Shown: positions 53,201 to 64,000 of the stretch, piece by piece
How positions within the stretch are numbered: position 1 is the stretch's first letter
Layout: each line of letters starts with the position of its first letter
Origin: Tetrahymena elliotti 4EA
Taxonomy: Eukaryota > Ciliophora > Oligohymenophorea > Hymenostomatida > Tetrahymenidae
Direction of reading: 5' to 3'
Length of the DNA stretch: 64,000 nt
Assembly (NCBI GenBank): GCA_000231825.2
Contig: JH720369.1
Location: 295,410-359,409, forward strand
Made by a program: the position numbers and the translations under genes
Notes under the pieces: generated by a model
Databases searched by the model: none
Seen by the model: the letters and a program-made list of their open reading frames with translations, nothing else
What the model was told of the DNA's origin: nothing

Positions 53201-54787
53201 TATTTAGACGATGGCTAAAATGAAGAGAATAAACCTAATTTCAATTAAAACAGTCACAAGAAAAATGATAGCACAGCAGCATAAAGTAGAAATAGTAGTA
53301 TAAATTATGTGTCAAATAGAGAAAGCTTATAAAGGAATTCTATTAGTTATTAAGAAGGTAAAAGAAGAAGCTTATCATCATTAGTTTCTAATTCATAAAT
53401 TTAGTAAATCAATAAAAAGGCTATTCTTCGCCAATAGGATTTACAATTCAATAATAGTGTTATTGAAATAGAGATGGAAAATATTGATTTAAAAACTTAA
53501 AAAGAAGATACTTAAGGAAATAATTTCAAGATCAGTAGAAAATTACATTCATCTTCAACAACTAAAAATAATAAGAATTTAAATAATTCAAAAGCACAAC
53601 AACAAGATAATTTAAAACCTTAAATTAATATTTTACACTCTTCTTTGCTTTAAAACGATTTAATACGTTCAAGGGTTGTGAAGCCTAACTTTAGAGATTC
53701 AAAAGAAATCAATAAATTCATTAAAGAAAGAGAGATAGATGATATTGAAATTAAGAAAATGAAAGTGATTTTATAAAAGGATAGATAAGAAGAAATTAAG
53801 GATATGAACTAACAACTTTTGCACTATAAAGTTTTAGAAAAGGCTTAGGTTATTAGAAATTAAAAATAGGCTAATGAATAAAAAAGAGTTGTAGATTAAA
53901 TAAATTTGCAATAAAACTTAATATAATAAGCTTAAAGTATTAGAAATCATTCAGCATATGATCAGGATTCAAGCAAAATTGAGAACTCTCTCATTCAAAA
54001 CACTAATTTTTTGAATAAATAAATTTCATCTTTTTAAAGCAAAAAAAATAAATAAGAATAATAACAAATGAATTATATTAAAGCACAATCTATTAAAAAC
54101 TAAAAATTGATTAATTTTGGTCCAAGATCAGAAATTAACAAAAATAGAAGTTTTAGTTTATCTAAATAAGGTGGTATATTAAATTAGCTTTCTATGAATG
54201 AAAGTGAATCTTAGTTTATATAATATTAGAGTAATTTGGAATATAACTAATAATCTGCAGATAGCTAAGTTTAGGAAATTCTTTAATAGCAAAAAAGAAG
54301 TGTAAGTATATGTGATAAGAGCATCAATAATAATTCTCAAATTATAATTAGTTCTAAAAAAAATGAAATGAATTTATCTGGTTTGTATGAACATGATGAC
54401 CTGTCACGAAAGTAGTCTAATTCAAAAAAACTACCTTCTTTAGAAAAAACAAAATAAGTTTTAAATAATTATCTTTAGAATAATGCAGGATATAATCCAT
54501 CTTAAAGTTTATTACCCTAGCTGAATGTAAGTGAAAATTCTCCTACTAAAATACATAATGAATCTATCATTGTAAATACAAAATCTAGATAATATTAAGG
54601 AAGTTAAGTTAAAAAAAGAATTTAAAGCTCAAATCAAAAAGAAAGAATTATCCATTCTGTTTTTCCAGAAGAATTTTATCCTATTGCAAATGGATAATCA
54701 GATAATTAATTTTTGTTTGATTTCAACATAGATAAAAACAAAAAGGTAATTCAAAAAACTCAAATCTCATCATTGCATAAAAAATGA
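50222..54787 (+). CDS. Large LRR and IQ-motif protein with low-complexity C-terminal half
   Basis: Two exons (50222-52490 and 52551-54787) give 1501 residues. Residues ~35-165 form a set of leucine-rich repeats (LKLLILAGTDL, MKLDISSNHLQTLP, LRLLYLHNNDL, VVYLTLFRNPL) capped by MPSLKCLDFN. An IQ motif follows near 217-230 (IQRFIRGFIVRR), then another IQ-like helix near 563 (IQQVWRLYVIKK), suggesting calmodulin or myosin-light-chain binding. The central region is helical. The exon-2 part is mostly Ser/Asn/Gln/Lys-rich with a coiled coil around KEREIDDIEIKKMKV. LRR-IQ proteins in ciliates are often ciliary or basal-body scaffolds, which is an inference here. The start ATG is the first in frame after a TGA; upstream exons may exist. 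Confidence 0.82.
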
Positions 54788-55793
54788 AAAATGCAAATTC
54801 TGTTTAATTTGCTTAAAAACTTCAATAAATTATTTTAAATTTTAATAAATTTTGTACAAATATTTCCTTTAAGTAAAAATCAAACACAAATTATTTTATT
54901 TTCTTAATCATCAATATCTTTTTGTGTAAATTGGTAATTTATTCCGATTTAAAAAAAATAAATCTTTATTAGTTATTCTTTCCCAAATACAAAAAGAAAA
55001 TTTAAGAATTTTAAAAATATTTATAAATAAAAAATTCTTCCTTATCAATATTTTTGTTTATCTGAAGAAATATGGCAAAGAATATAAAATTTAATTATTT
55101 TTCTAAAATTTTCTAAAATTGTTTTATTTGATTTCAAATAAATTTTTCTTTTAATTTTTGATCAAGACAAACTTAAAACTGATAAATATTCTTTCACAAA
55201 TAAATGAGACTCTCTCTATTTTATTTGTTTTAAAAGAAAATAAAAACATCAATCATAGTATAGATTCATAACAATCAATTGTTGATCTAATAATATTAAC
55301 ACTTCATTTTCCTTCATATCAATGTTTTACTCATACAAAATTTTTTATTCCTTTTATTTAAACCGTTTTATCAATATTCATACATAGGCTTGCTTGCTAG
55401 ACAATAATTATATTAATAATTCATTTAATATAAAAATTTCTTTCACTAAAATTTGAGACATTTATTTTTTTCTCTTTCTTAGCTAAGTTTATGAGAATAG
55501 TATGTTATTAAGCTAAAAAATTAAAGAAATAAGATAAGAATAAGGGTTGAAAGCTTTAGATGCATTAGTAATTAAAAGAGTTTTTTGTTTATTGTTAGTA
55601 ATATTGGAAATAAAATATTTTTTTAGATATAAAAAGAATTTTTTTAACTAAAAGAGGATTTACTTAGCTAGCTAATTAATTAATTTGATAATATCATAAT
55701 TATTACTTAAATAAGAGACAATCATTTAATCTTTTTATAATTAATTATAAATTAAAATAATTGGTCTAAAAAATTAATTAAAATCAAATCAAA
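54788..55793. other. Intergenic region
   Basis: A/T-rich; no ORF, RNA gene or repeat of note was seen. It holds the promoter of the GTSF1-like gene. Confidence 0.6.
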
Positions 55794-57587
55794 ATGAGTA
55801 GAGCTTTCTAAAGCTAAATGAAAAATTTTAAACAATAGGACACTTAATTAGCTCCAGATGTTATAAGATGCCCTTACAATCCTAGTCATATAATACAGAA
55901 AAGTAGACTTACTTGGCATATATAAAAATGCTCTTCTGCTAAGAATACTAAAGATTAATTTGGACATTGTAGATACAATTTTCTTCATATAATTCGCAAG
56001 CAAGATTTAGCAACTCATGAAAATATTGAATGCAAAGACCGCCCTAGAGAATCTAAAAAGGAAGATTATGATGGGTTTGATGGAATAGTAGATGAAGCCT
56101 TTAAATAATGGAAAAAAAATGAAAAAAAGAAAAATAAATAACCTGCAGAAGAATAGAACTAAAATAATGAAGAAGAAGAAGCAAAACAAGATTATGAAAT
56201 TCATCACGAATAATAAGAAAGTTATCTTAGGGACTAGTAGAGTTCAGTAATATAGAAAAATCTAAATGATACAGAAATTGATGAAAATTGGTTAGGAGAA
56301 AATGAAAAGCCTAAAGGCAAAAAAAAAGTGAAAATCAACCAATAAGTTAGTCTCAATTCTTAAGCTCAAAACAAAGACCATGGTCAAAATGAAAGTTCAA
56401 GTGATAGCGATGATGACGATAATGATGAAAATGATTATACCTAAGATAAAGGTTATATTTAGTCTGATGAAGAAAGCTATAATGGTAATAAATAAAACAG
56501 TGATGATGATAAATCTGATAAAGACGATGCAAGTGACCTTAGCTTTAATTAAAAGCCAAACAAAAACTAATAAGAAAAAAATAAATCTTTTGATTTCAAT
56601 GAAGACAGCGACTCAGAAAGTGAGAGTAATGATGAGGAAAATAATAAAAAAAAAAATAAAAAAAAATAATCAAAACAATAAGATGCTATTCAACCTTACA
56701 AATAATCAAAATCAAAAAGAAAGGAAGAAAAGAAAGATAAATAAGATCAATCTGAAGAATCTGATAATGAAGATGAGGTTAGTTTTGATGTGAGGTAACA
56801 AAAATAATAATCCTAAGTAAAATAAAAGACTTCTCAAAACAACAATACATAAAAAAAGAAGAAAACATAATAATAATCTGATAGTAAATCTGAAGAAAGT
56901 AGTAGTAGTTCCTCTTCTTCTTCAAGCGAAAATAGCTCAAGTGATAAAAATGATAGTGGCAGTGAAGAAGAATCTAAATATGCTTTTGATAATAAACAAA
57001 AAGTATCTGATAAAAACAAATAAAGTAGGTAGCATATTAACCAAAATAATAAACGTGTTGATTCTAAAAATAATAATAACTATCATAACTCTTCAAGCTC
57101 TGATGAAGATTCAGATGAAAAAAGAGAAATGTCCATTTCAAATATTTAACATGTTTCTAATCACTAATAAGACTCTTTTGTAAACGAATTATCTATGAAT
57201 AACGATGAGTTTGCTCAGTCTTTCATAGACAATTAAAAGAAGTAAAAATACAAAAAGAGATATGTTTAAATGCATAACTTGCCAGAAGATTAAAGAGAAA
57301 ACTATTAGTAATTACAAGATGAGCTAACTATTAAGAACTCATCAAACTATAATAACAATCAATTAGCTATTTAGTAAGTTAGAGGCACAAGAGGATAAAC
57401 AAGTGATAAATTACAAAAAGACTCTCCTTAAAAGAATATCCTTGTCAATAGAAATTAACAAAACCATAATCAAAGAGGTAATAGATAAAGAAATAACTCA
57501 GATGATGAGAATAATAATGATAACTAGCACTCAAATCAAAATAGAAATCGTAATTAAAATAGAAGAAGAAATCATGATAATAATTGA
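55794..57587 (+). CDS. GTSF1-like protein: tandem CHHC zinc fingers plus long acidic disordered tail
   Basis: Intronless frame of 597 residues. Two CHHC (U11-48K type) fingers sit at the N-terminus: C26-x5-H32-x9-H42-x3-C46 (CPYNPSHIIQKSRLTWHIQKC) and C59-x5-H65-x9-H75-x4-C80. Tandem CHHC fingers starting with CPYN.SH are the signature of the GTSF1/Asterix family. In animals these proteins bind Piwi proteins and RNA and stimulate target silencing or slicing. After the fingers, about 500 residues are extremely rich in Asp/Glu/Ser/Asn/Gln/Lys, with many short S-D/E clusters that could be CK2 sites. Animal GTSF1 is only ~170 residues, so the tail is unusual. In ciliates Piwi proteins drive genome rearrangement, so a nuclear small-RNA role is a reasonable inference. 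Other CHHC proteins (U11-48K, TRM13) are alternatives but usually have a single finger or a methyltransferase domain. Confidence 0.87.
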
Positions 57588-58201
57588 TTAATTCATAATT
57601 AATTTATTTATTTATTCTTCTTCACTTTACTAAATTTCTAATGAGTTTTTAAACTTTTTAAGCTAATATTTATTTTATTAAAATTATTTGATAGTTAAAT
57701 TAAATTTATATTTTATATTTTATGACCTTTAATTAAATATTTTTTCATTCAATATTATATCCTTTCAAATATGTTATTCTTTCTTTTTCTGTTTTCAGAT
57801 CACAATATTATTTCTACTCAACACAGAACCTAAATCACAAATTTCTTTAAATTTTATTTTTTTCAATATACCTAATGCTTCGAGAACCTAGATATTAATA
57901 TATTATTATGCCAATTCAATTACCTATAATATAAGATTAGATTATATAAAAGTATTATATTATGATTCAATAAGAGAGGGCTTATCAAGAATCATCTCAT
58001 CATATAAAAACTAAAAAATCTAATTATTTAGAGTAATTATTATTTCTAAAATTTCTGAACATGAATGAGCATGAAGAGATAAATTTTTAGATTATTAAAA
58101 TTAATATTTAAAAAAATAAAGTTTTTGGATAATTCATATTAAAATCTCTATCAAATATAAAGAGAAAATAAAACAAATTTATTATATAAAAATTAAAAAA
58201 G
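57588..58201. other. Intergenic region between convergent genes
   Basis: A/T-rich sequence between the 3' ends of the GTSF1-like gene (+) and the coiled-coil gene (-). Nothing recognisable. Confidence 0.6.
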
Positions 58202-60439
58202 TCAATTAAATTCATCATCACTGGAATGATTTTATTCCTTGGAAAGCTTCTTAGCTAACATTAACTTTTTTTTATTTTCCTCAAATTTTTCTTAATTCTT
58301 TTTCTTTTAAATAACTCTAATTTATTCAGCGTTTCTAACCATACTTTCATCTGAATCTTATTCACTATTTTATCTCTCAAAGCTTTAATTTCTTTTATGA
58401 GACAGTAAGTTATTAATATTATATTATTTTTAGCTATTACTAGTAACCTAAATTTCATTTTTAGTGTCAGTATCTTCAAATTTGGAAAGTCTTTAAGGTT
58501 AATAAGAAGAATAATTACTCTAATTTTTACTAGATGAATCAAAGGATCTATTTGTTGATAAGTTATTTTTTTAGCTATCAATTTATTTCTTATTGTCATT
58601 TTCAGATTATTTTATTTAAAGCCTTCTCTTTACTTCTTAATCTATTGAATCATTCTCACTGAATTCATCATCATTTACATTTATATCTCCACTTATTGAA
58701 ATATCTTCATTTGAAGATAAATCTTACAACTATTTTAGTAAAAATTAATTCTCCTTATTAACTTTTTAATTTTTATTATCATTTTAGTTATTTGAATGTT
58801 CTTCTTCATCCTCATCATCTTAATCATCATTATCATGATTATTTTAATTAAACTAATCATCTTCTTCTTCTGGATCAGAGTCCTCTTTATAATTTTTTTA
58901 TTTATTTAGCTAAAATTGTTGGTTATTTTTAACATCTTCTTCTTCTTCCTCTTCGTCTTCTTAATCTGAATGAGAATATTAATCTTATTTATTATGAATT
59001 TATCTAGATGTATCATTATGTATAGATGATCTGCTTGTATTCATTTGATTTTTTTATTATTTTTAAAAATTACTATTTAAGCTTTATTATTATTTTTAAA
59101 TCTATTTCTTATCTAAATATTCTTCAGAGTTATCACTTAGTTAAGCTAAAGTATCTTCATCTTCCTCTTCTTAGAATTGATTGTTATTTTATATGCTACT
59201 GATATTCATAATTTTACCATCCCTACTGCTCCTAAGACCATTATCTTCTTTTGTAGATTATCTAGTAAATGGAGACTCTAATTTACTTGTTATTTAAGTT
59301 TACCTTGACCTATCTGTCTATTCAGTTTATTCAATTTACTAACTCTTTTTATTTGATTACTTAGGCTAGAAGGCTTCTATTTCTTCATCCAAATCGTCTC
59401 CTGTAAATTATTTATTACTTTATCTTTAGTTTATTTACTGCTATTGTTGCTTTCCTTTGCTCATACTTTCAATTTAAAAATTATCATCTTTTTTATTCTT
59501 TGTTGAAGATGGCTAGGAGTTTTTAGGAAGAGGAGCATTTGAAGAGCTGTGATTTTTTTAATTGTGCTAATTTTAGAATATATTTTATGTATTGTATGAT
59601 TAAAATGCACTATTACTCATAGAGGACTATAAAAATGTAAATTCTGCATTAAGTTCAAGTTCTTTTTTTGTAAGCTAAAGCTCCCTTTCTAATTTTTCAA
59701 TCATATTATCTTTATCAAATATTTTTTTTTAATAATGATCTTTTACTCTGTTCAATTCTTCTTTAAGATCTTCTATTTTTTCTTCTACAATTGTCTACAT
59801 TTTTTAAGTTTTAACTTCTTTTTCTTCATTGACTTACTTTAATAAACTATTTAAATTTTAAGACTATCTCTTAATATTATCTCTTTCTATTGTAATTCTA
59901 TTTATTTCAGAAATTTTTAGTTTTAAATCATTCTCAAAAGATTCGCTTTTTATTTTAAAGTTAGAAGCTTCTTCCATTTTTTGAATTAATTCAGAAGAAA
60001 TTTAGGTAATCTTTTATTGTTTCTCTTAATTTTCCTCTTCAAGTTACTTTGTTTTTTACATAAGCTCTTCATTTTGCTATTTGTAAGCTTACTCTATTTC
60101 CTATAATCTAATCACAAGTTTATCATATTTTGAAGCCTTCTAAAGACCTTCTTTGTAAATTTTAGATTATTCAAGGAGATCTTAGTATAAATTTTCTACT
60201 TCAGTTCCTATTTCACTAAACGAAAGGAGTTTTTCATTTAACTAGCTCAGTGTTTAGATTGAATCGGGAAATTCTACTCTCAATCTTATTTTAAGCATAG
60301 AGTGAAGTTCTTTTATTGTTTTTTTAAGCATGACAATATAAGCTCTGCATTATTCTTAAGCAGTTTCACTATTTACTGAGGTAAAATTACTCTTCTCAGG
60401 CTAAATAGTATTATTTTCTGTTTCATACAAACTTGCCAT
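58202..60439 (-). CDS. Coiled-coil protein with acidic, low-complexity C-terminal half
   Basis: Intronless frame of 745 residues. Residues ~25-290 are predicted almost entirely helical coiled coil with heptad-like Leu/Ile spacing (MLKKTIKELHSMLKI, LEEENQEKQQKI, KEELNRVKDHYQKK). From about residue 300 the sequence is Ser/Asn/Gln-rich and strongly acidic, with short EEEED and DDQDDED runs. It ends with a basic helical patch (KKKNQEKFEENKKKL). No conserved domain was recognised. The layout suits a structural or scaffold protein (cytoskeletal or basal-body type), but this is inference only. The TGA stop lies close to the convergent GTSF1-like gene, about 600 bp away. Confidence 0.83.
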
Positions 60440-60866
60440 ATTTATGTAATGTGTTTTTTATTTTTTGGTGTATATAAATATTTCAAATAACAAAAAAATT
60501 AAAGTAATTATAATTTTTTTTTTTGATAGTTTTTAAAATTTAAAAGTTAATGATTTTTAAACAAATTTGGTATCTTAGATTATTGTTTAGAGTTGATAGT
60601 AGAGATGGTTGAAAATAATTATTTTAGCAAGAAATAAAATAAAATTTGAGTAAAATAATAATTTAAAACAAAATTGCCACTAATTAATATAAAAATATAA
60701 TACAAAATATTAGAACTTCTTTTAAAATATTTAAGCTTTTTTGCTCATAAAAGTATGTTACTGATAACACTAAAAAAAAGTTCATCTAAAATAAATAATT
60801 TTAATTTTATTAATTGAAATAACTCTGAATAGGATGAATTTTCATATATTTATCCTTCTTCACACT
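60440..60866. other. Short intergenic spacer
   Basis: A/T-rich spacer between the start of the coiled-coil gene and the 3' end of SYS1, both on the minus strand. No motif recognised. Confidence 0.6.
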
Positions 60867-61454
60867 TCATACTTCTACAACATCTTTCATTTCAATAAAT
60901 TTATGATTATGTCCACTCATGTTTGACTATTTTATTTTTCTTGGAGCTTCTTTGGAAGGACCAAGAGCAACAAATAAATTATCTAAAAACTTAATTTCAA
61001 GTTATTCTAGTTTAATACAAACATATTCACCAGCTAAGACTGTAACTAGCAAGATAAGCCCATTAATTATTAACCACTTTATTTCAAAAGTCTCAAAGAA
61101 AGGCCCATTATAAAAGAAACAGAATATAAAATGATATCCATATATTGTAGAGACAAAATCAAGTACTTTATTGGCTTTAACAATTATATTAGATAATCCA
61201 ACAATAATAATAGGTATATTAAACAAATTTGTCAAATAACTAATGTATGCTAATTGAGGAGTTGCAGGAGAAGATGCGTATATGGAAAAATCAAATATTT
61301 ATCCTATATGAGTAGGTTTGCCAAATACTGAATTGAATATAAAAAGTAAAACAAGCTAGCTAAGATAGAATAAAAACTACATCGTGGTTATTTATAAGAT
61401 AATAAGTTTAATATCTAATTAGGAATACATCCCTATAAACCTTTGAGAATGCAT
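60867..61454 (-). CDS. SYS1: SYS1 Golgi membrane protein
   Basis: Intronless frame of 195 residues with four predicted membrane helices. The order of motifs fits SYS1: an N-terminal LILQITTMQFLFYLSQLV helix, F(D)FSIYASSPATPQ, a second helix, KANKVLDFVSTIYGYHFIFC in the third, and the C-terminal LLVTVLAGEYVCIKLE. The LDF...YGYHF and GEYVC motifs are typical of SYS1, which recruits the Arf-like GTPase ARL3/ARFRP1 to the trans-Golgi network. Length is close to the human protein (about 156) with a longer polar tail ending in SGHNHKFIEMKDVVEV. ATG at 61454 was chosen because it precedes the first helix and no earlier in-frame Met is needed. Confidence 0.88.
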
Positions 61455-61957
61455 TTTTAAAAGTTCCTTTATAATTCTGTTTTTTATATGAAAATATCTA
61501 TTCTAAAACTGATAATGATTAAGCTAAATAAATGTTAATTGAGCTGAAATACCACCTTATATTTTTATTTATTTATTAACGAAAACAAATATAAGAAAAT
61601 AAGATTATTATTAATTAAATCACCTAAAAATACAAAAAATTATAAAATTTATTAAACCTAAAATTTAAAGCAAAAAGTTTCCTAAATAAAATAAATAATC
61701 ACTCATTTTTAATAGATTTATCATTTATTCACTCTTTCTTTACTCTTTGGTTATTATTTCTATTGTTTGTTATTCAACTTTAAAATAATTCCATTTTTAA
61801 GATATTTATCTTTGAAAATATTTTTATTTAAATTTGAGTAAATATATATTTTAGTTAATTTAATATAGAGACCTCTAAAAAGGAGTTAACAGAATAGAGA
61901 AATTAAGATATTATTTATTTGAGAAATATTGGAAATTAAATTTTTAATAATATTAAA
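61455..61957. other. Divergent intergenic region
   Basis: Between SYS1 (-) and the short ORF at 61958 (+). A/T-rich; no strong motif was seen. Confidence 0.55.
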
Positions 61958-62437
61958 ATGACGTAAAGTTTGTCGCTAATTGGATACATCACAGCTGACA
62001 ACAAAATTCATAAAAACAATTATTATGATTAGAGTGTATATAAAATTTTAATGAGTTAGTAACCAAAATTTGTAATATTTAATTTGATATTTGATATTTC
62101 TGCTCATTTGTATAAATATTTCTGTTAAAAACTTAAAAAATATGTTATAAGCTTCAGTTTGATGCGAGGAAAAATTGCGTGTTTATGTTTTTTAGAATCA
62201 TTCGGAAAGAAAGAAGGAAACTTTTTAGTAAATAGAGCAAAATTTAAGGGTTAATTGTTCATTAATTAAAAGGAAATTTTAATTAATTGCTGTAAGAATA
62301 TATTGGTGAAAAAAAACAGTTACTCAAAAAAGAATAAAAATTTAGAAAAATTCATTAAAATTAGTTTATTTTTAGATTATTGGGAGACATAAACTGGATC
62401 AAAAAGGGTTGGTTTAAGAATGGCCTAAAAAAGCTGA
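61958..62437 (+). CDS. Uncharacterised ORF, 159 residues
   Basis: ATG to TGA in one frame with the ciliate code. It starts MTQSLSLIGYITADNK and has a hydrophobic stretch PKFVIFNLIFDISAHL, then a basic C-terminal part. The first strand-like segment recalls longin/SNARE-like folds, but no family can be assigned with confidence. An ORF of this size can arise by chance in this base composition, and possible internal GT...AG pairs leave open an alternative spliced structure. It may be a real small gene. Confidence 0.4.
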
Positions 62438-62697
62438 GATAGATTGCTTTGTTGGTTTTTATAAAGAATATTTAGTTATTTTTGATAGTATCTCCAATTA
62501 TAGGTTTATAAAGTATGTGTTTAATACGCAATACACGTACTTTATATTCTTTGTATTGAGTCAAAAAGAATAATTCTTTGGTATTGTCTTTATAAATTGA
62601 ACGAACAAAAATCCTGTTAACAATAATTTATTACAAACGAAATTAAATTTCTAAAAAAATAAAAAAAGAATAGTCCAACATCTTCTAAAACATCAAA
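62438..62697. other. SCP2 upstream region
   Basis: Promoter and 5' UTR of the highly expressed SCP2 gene. It contains the inverted repeat listed at 62511-62542. The bases before the ATG are A-rich (CATCAAAATG), as common at ciliate starts. Confidence 0.55.
62511..62542. promoter_or_regulatory. Inverted repeat upstream of SCP2
   Basis: AAGTATGTGT (62511-62520) and ACACGTACTT (62533-62542) form a 10-bp stem (one G.U pair if RNA) around a 12-base loop. It lies ~155 bp before the SCP2 ATG. It may be a palindromic factor-binding site or an RNA hairpin. The role is inferred only from position and symmetry. Confidence 0.4.
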
Positions 62698-63057
62698 ATG
62701 GGTTTAAAATCTGAAAAGCTTTTCGACTTAATGACTCCTTTCTTAGCTGAAAAGGGTAAGGACTTAGTTCCCAAGATTAAGGCTGTTTACCACTTCGCCG
62801 TTATTGAAAAGAAGGGTGGTCCCGTCATTGAAACCTGGACCATCGACTTGAAGAACGGTAATGGTGGTATTAAGAAGGGTGCTGAAGGAAAGCCCGACTG
62901 TGTTTTCACTGTTTTGGATGACGATGTTATTGCTATGGCCAACAAAACCCTCAACCCCTAACAAGCTTTCATGAGCGGTAAGATGAAAATTAAGGGAAAT
63001 ATGGCTGCTGCCACCAAGTTTACCCCTGATCTCCTCCCCACCATCCCCAAGCTATGA
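62698..63057 (+). CDS. SCP2-type sterol/lipid carrier protein
   Basis: Intronless frame of 119 residues, the length of a free SCP2 domain. Diagnostic SCP2 features are VYHFAVIEKKGGPVIETW, the strand WTIDLKNG.GG, KPDCVFTVLDDDV, and MSGKMKIKGNMAAATKF. SCP2 folds around a hydrophobic tunnel and binds sterols and acyl-CoAs. The C-terminus PKL resembles a PTS1 peroxisome signal (usually S/A/C-K/R-L), so peroxisomal location is plausible but not certain. Codon use differs sharply from neighbours: many C-ending codons (CCC, ATC, ACC, AAG), typical of highly expressed Tetrahymena genes. One in-frame TAA is read as Gln (62959-62961), consistent with the ciliate code. Confidence 0.95.
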
Positions 63058-64000
63058 TTATTCTAAATTTATTAAACCAAAAAGATAATATTTAGCCATT
63101 CTTAGATTGTTATTACGTATTTCATATCAACTATATGTATTATGTAGAGCTTTTTAAAAATGGTACCCAGGAGCTTATTCAATTTTATTTCATTTTATAC
63201 TTAAATTTCAAATTTTCAAATTAATACCACCCATCTAATCTTTGTTAACTCTTCACTTGTTTAAGAGGAAGAAGAATAGAGGTCTATAAAAAATCGTATC
63301 TACTTTTTCCTTCCAAATAAATACTTTTTGCATTCAACGAATATAAAAGACTTATTATACTGATTATTTATAATTCATAAAATTGTAAAAAATAAAATTT
63401 TACGCTTGATTTGAATTGAGTAAATGATGTCATTTCTATATTTATTTAAATATTTTAATTCAAATCTTTTTCTTGATAACTAATAATATTATTTAACAAA
63501 AATATCTTTTTTAAAAAAGACTCCATCCATATCACTTATTTGCTTTTTCTAACTTAGTTGGATTGATGGTAGTTTCTTTGAAAATTACACTTAAAAAAAT
63601 TTATTATTAAATTTGTTCTACTCAAAAAAAAAAAAAAGTCCAAAGAATTTATTTAGAAATTAAAAATTATTAATTTTTATGAATGAATAAATGGGTCAGT
63701 CATACTAATATTTTAATCATTATTAATTTTTATTAAGGAATAAATTTTTAGGGAGCTGATATTTCAATCAATCTTCCTAATATTTTAATCATATTAATTT
63801 TTATGAAGTAATAAGAGGGAGGGGCTATTTAGAATAAAACTTTATTTCACAATATGAATCAATTTGTGCATACAAAATGGAATTTAAAAATTGATATACA
63901 GGAAGTGTCTCTTTAATAATTTATTTTTGAATGATAGGTAGAGTGATAAAAATCTAATACGTAGAAGAAATAATTAGATAATAACAATAGCATTGTAAAT
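63058..64000. other. Downstream intergenic region with a 72-bp repeat
   Basis: A/T-rich sequence with an A14 run near 63625. From 63705 a segment CTAATATTTTAATCA recurs at 63777 (period 72 bp), each followed by TATTAATTTTTAT and an AATAA stretch. A G-rich patch (GAGGGAGGGGC) lies near 63813-63824. No gene was seen. Confidence 0.6.

Noticed and set aside
56380..57591. Basic Lys/Ile/Met-rich ORFs in another frame within the GTSF1-like gene
   Set aside because: They are shadows of the acidic, Asp/Ser/Asn-rich main frame.

Overview
This window reads as macronuclear DNA of an oligohymenophorean ciliate, most likely Tetrahymena or a close relative. It is very AT-rich. Long conserved proteins can only be read if TAA and TAG code for glutamine and TGA is the sole stop. 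Introns are short, AT-rich and GT...AG, and intergenic DNA is nearly pure A/T. Read with this code, 15 genes close cleanly from ATG to TGA, spliced where needed and with total lengths divisible by three. A 16th, partial LRR gene, two decayed loci and three doubtful short ORFs were also found. No tRNA, rRNA, CRISPR, telomeric repeat or chromosome breakage sequence was seen.

Layout. 1-1480: AT-rich DNA with degenerate repeats. 1673-4872: leucine-rich-repeat (LRR) locus on +, with a 3' part of six identical-length 90-nt one-repeat exons plus a terminal exon and a frame-broken 5' part. 5509-10390: two tandem paralogous multi-pass membrane proteins (-). 11350-12609: RING-finger membrane protein (-). 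13879-16922: CDC5L/Cef1 splicing factor (+). 18165-20330: two-TM ciliate family protein (+). 21593-22843: RING-CH (MARCH-like) membrane protein (+). 24901-35898: a tandem triplet of cysteine-rich multi-pass proteins (+) whose middle copy is a pseudogene. 36652-36751: a 100-N assembly gap whose flanks share 35 bp. 37239-37800: decayed locus (-). 39063-42480: condensin CAP-H (-). 43593-44858: LAS1 (-). 46668-48978: CDC14 phosphatase (+). 50222-54787: very large LRR/IQ protein (+). 55794-57587: GTSF1-like tandem CHHC zinc-finger protein with a long acidic tail (+). 58202-60439: coiled-coil/acidic protein (-). 60867-61454: SYS1 (-). 61958-62437: uncharacterised ORF (+). 62698-63057: SCP2 sterol-carrier protein (+) with strong high-expression codon bias.

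The genes are mostly independent eukaryotic units, not an operon. Several concern nuclear and cell-cycle functions (CDC5L, CAP-H, CDC14, LAS1, GTSF1-like). Others concern membranes and traffic (SYS1, RING/RING-CH proteins, paralogous membrane families). The most interesting items are: the GTSF1-like gene, a candidate cofactor of Piwi/scnRNA pathways; the exon-repeat LRR gene; the tandem family with a decayed middle member; the regular degenerate repeats near 1-760 and 45.2-46.0 kb; the isolated poly(G) tract in an AT-rich genome; and an assembly gap that its own flanks suggest may be false. All calls are from reading the sequence; no database search was run.
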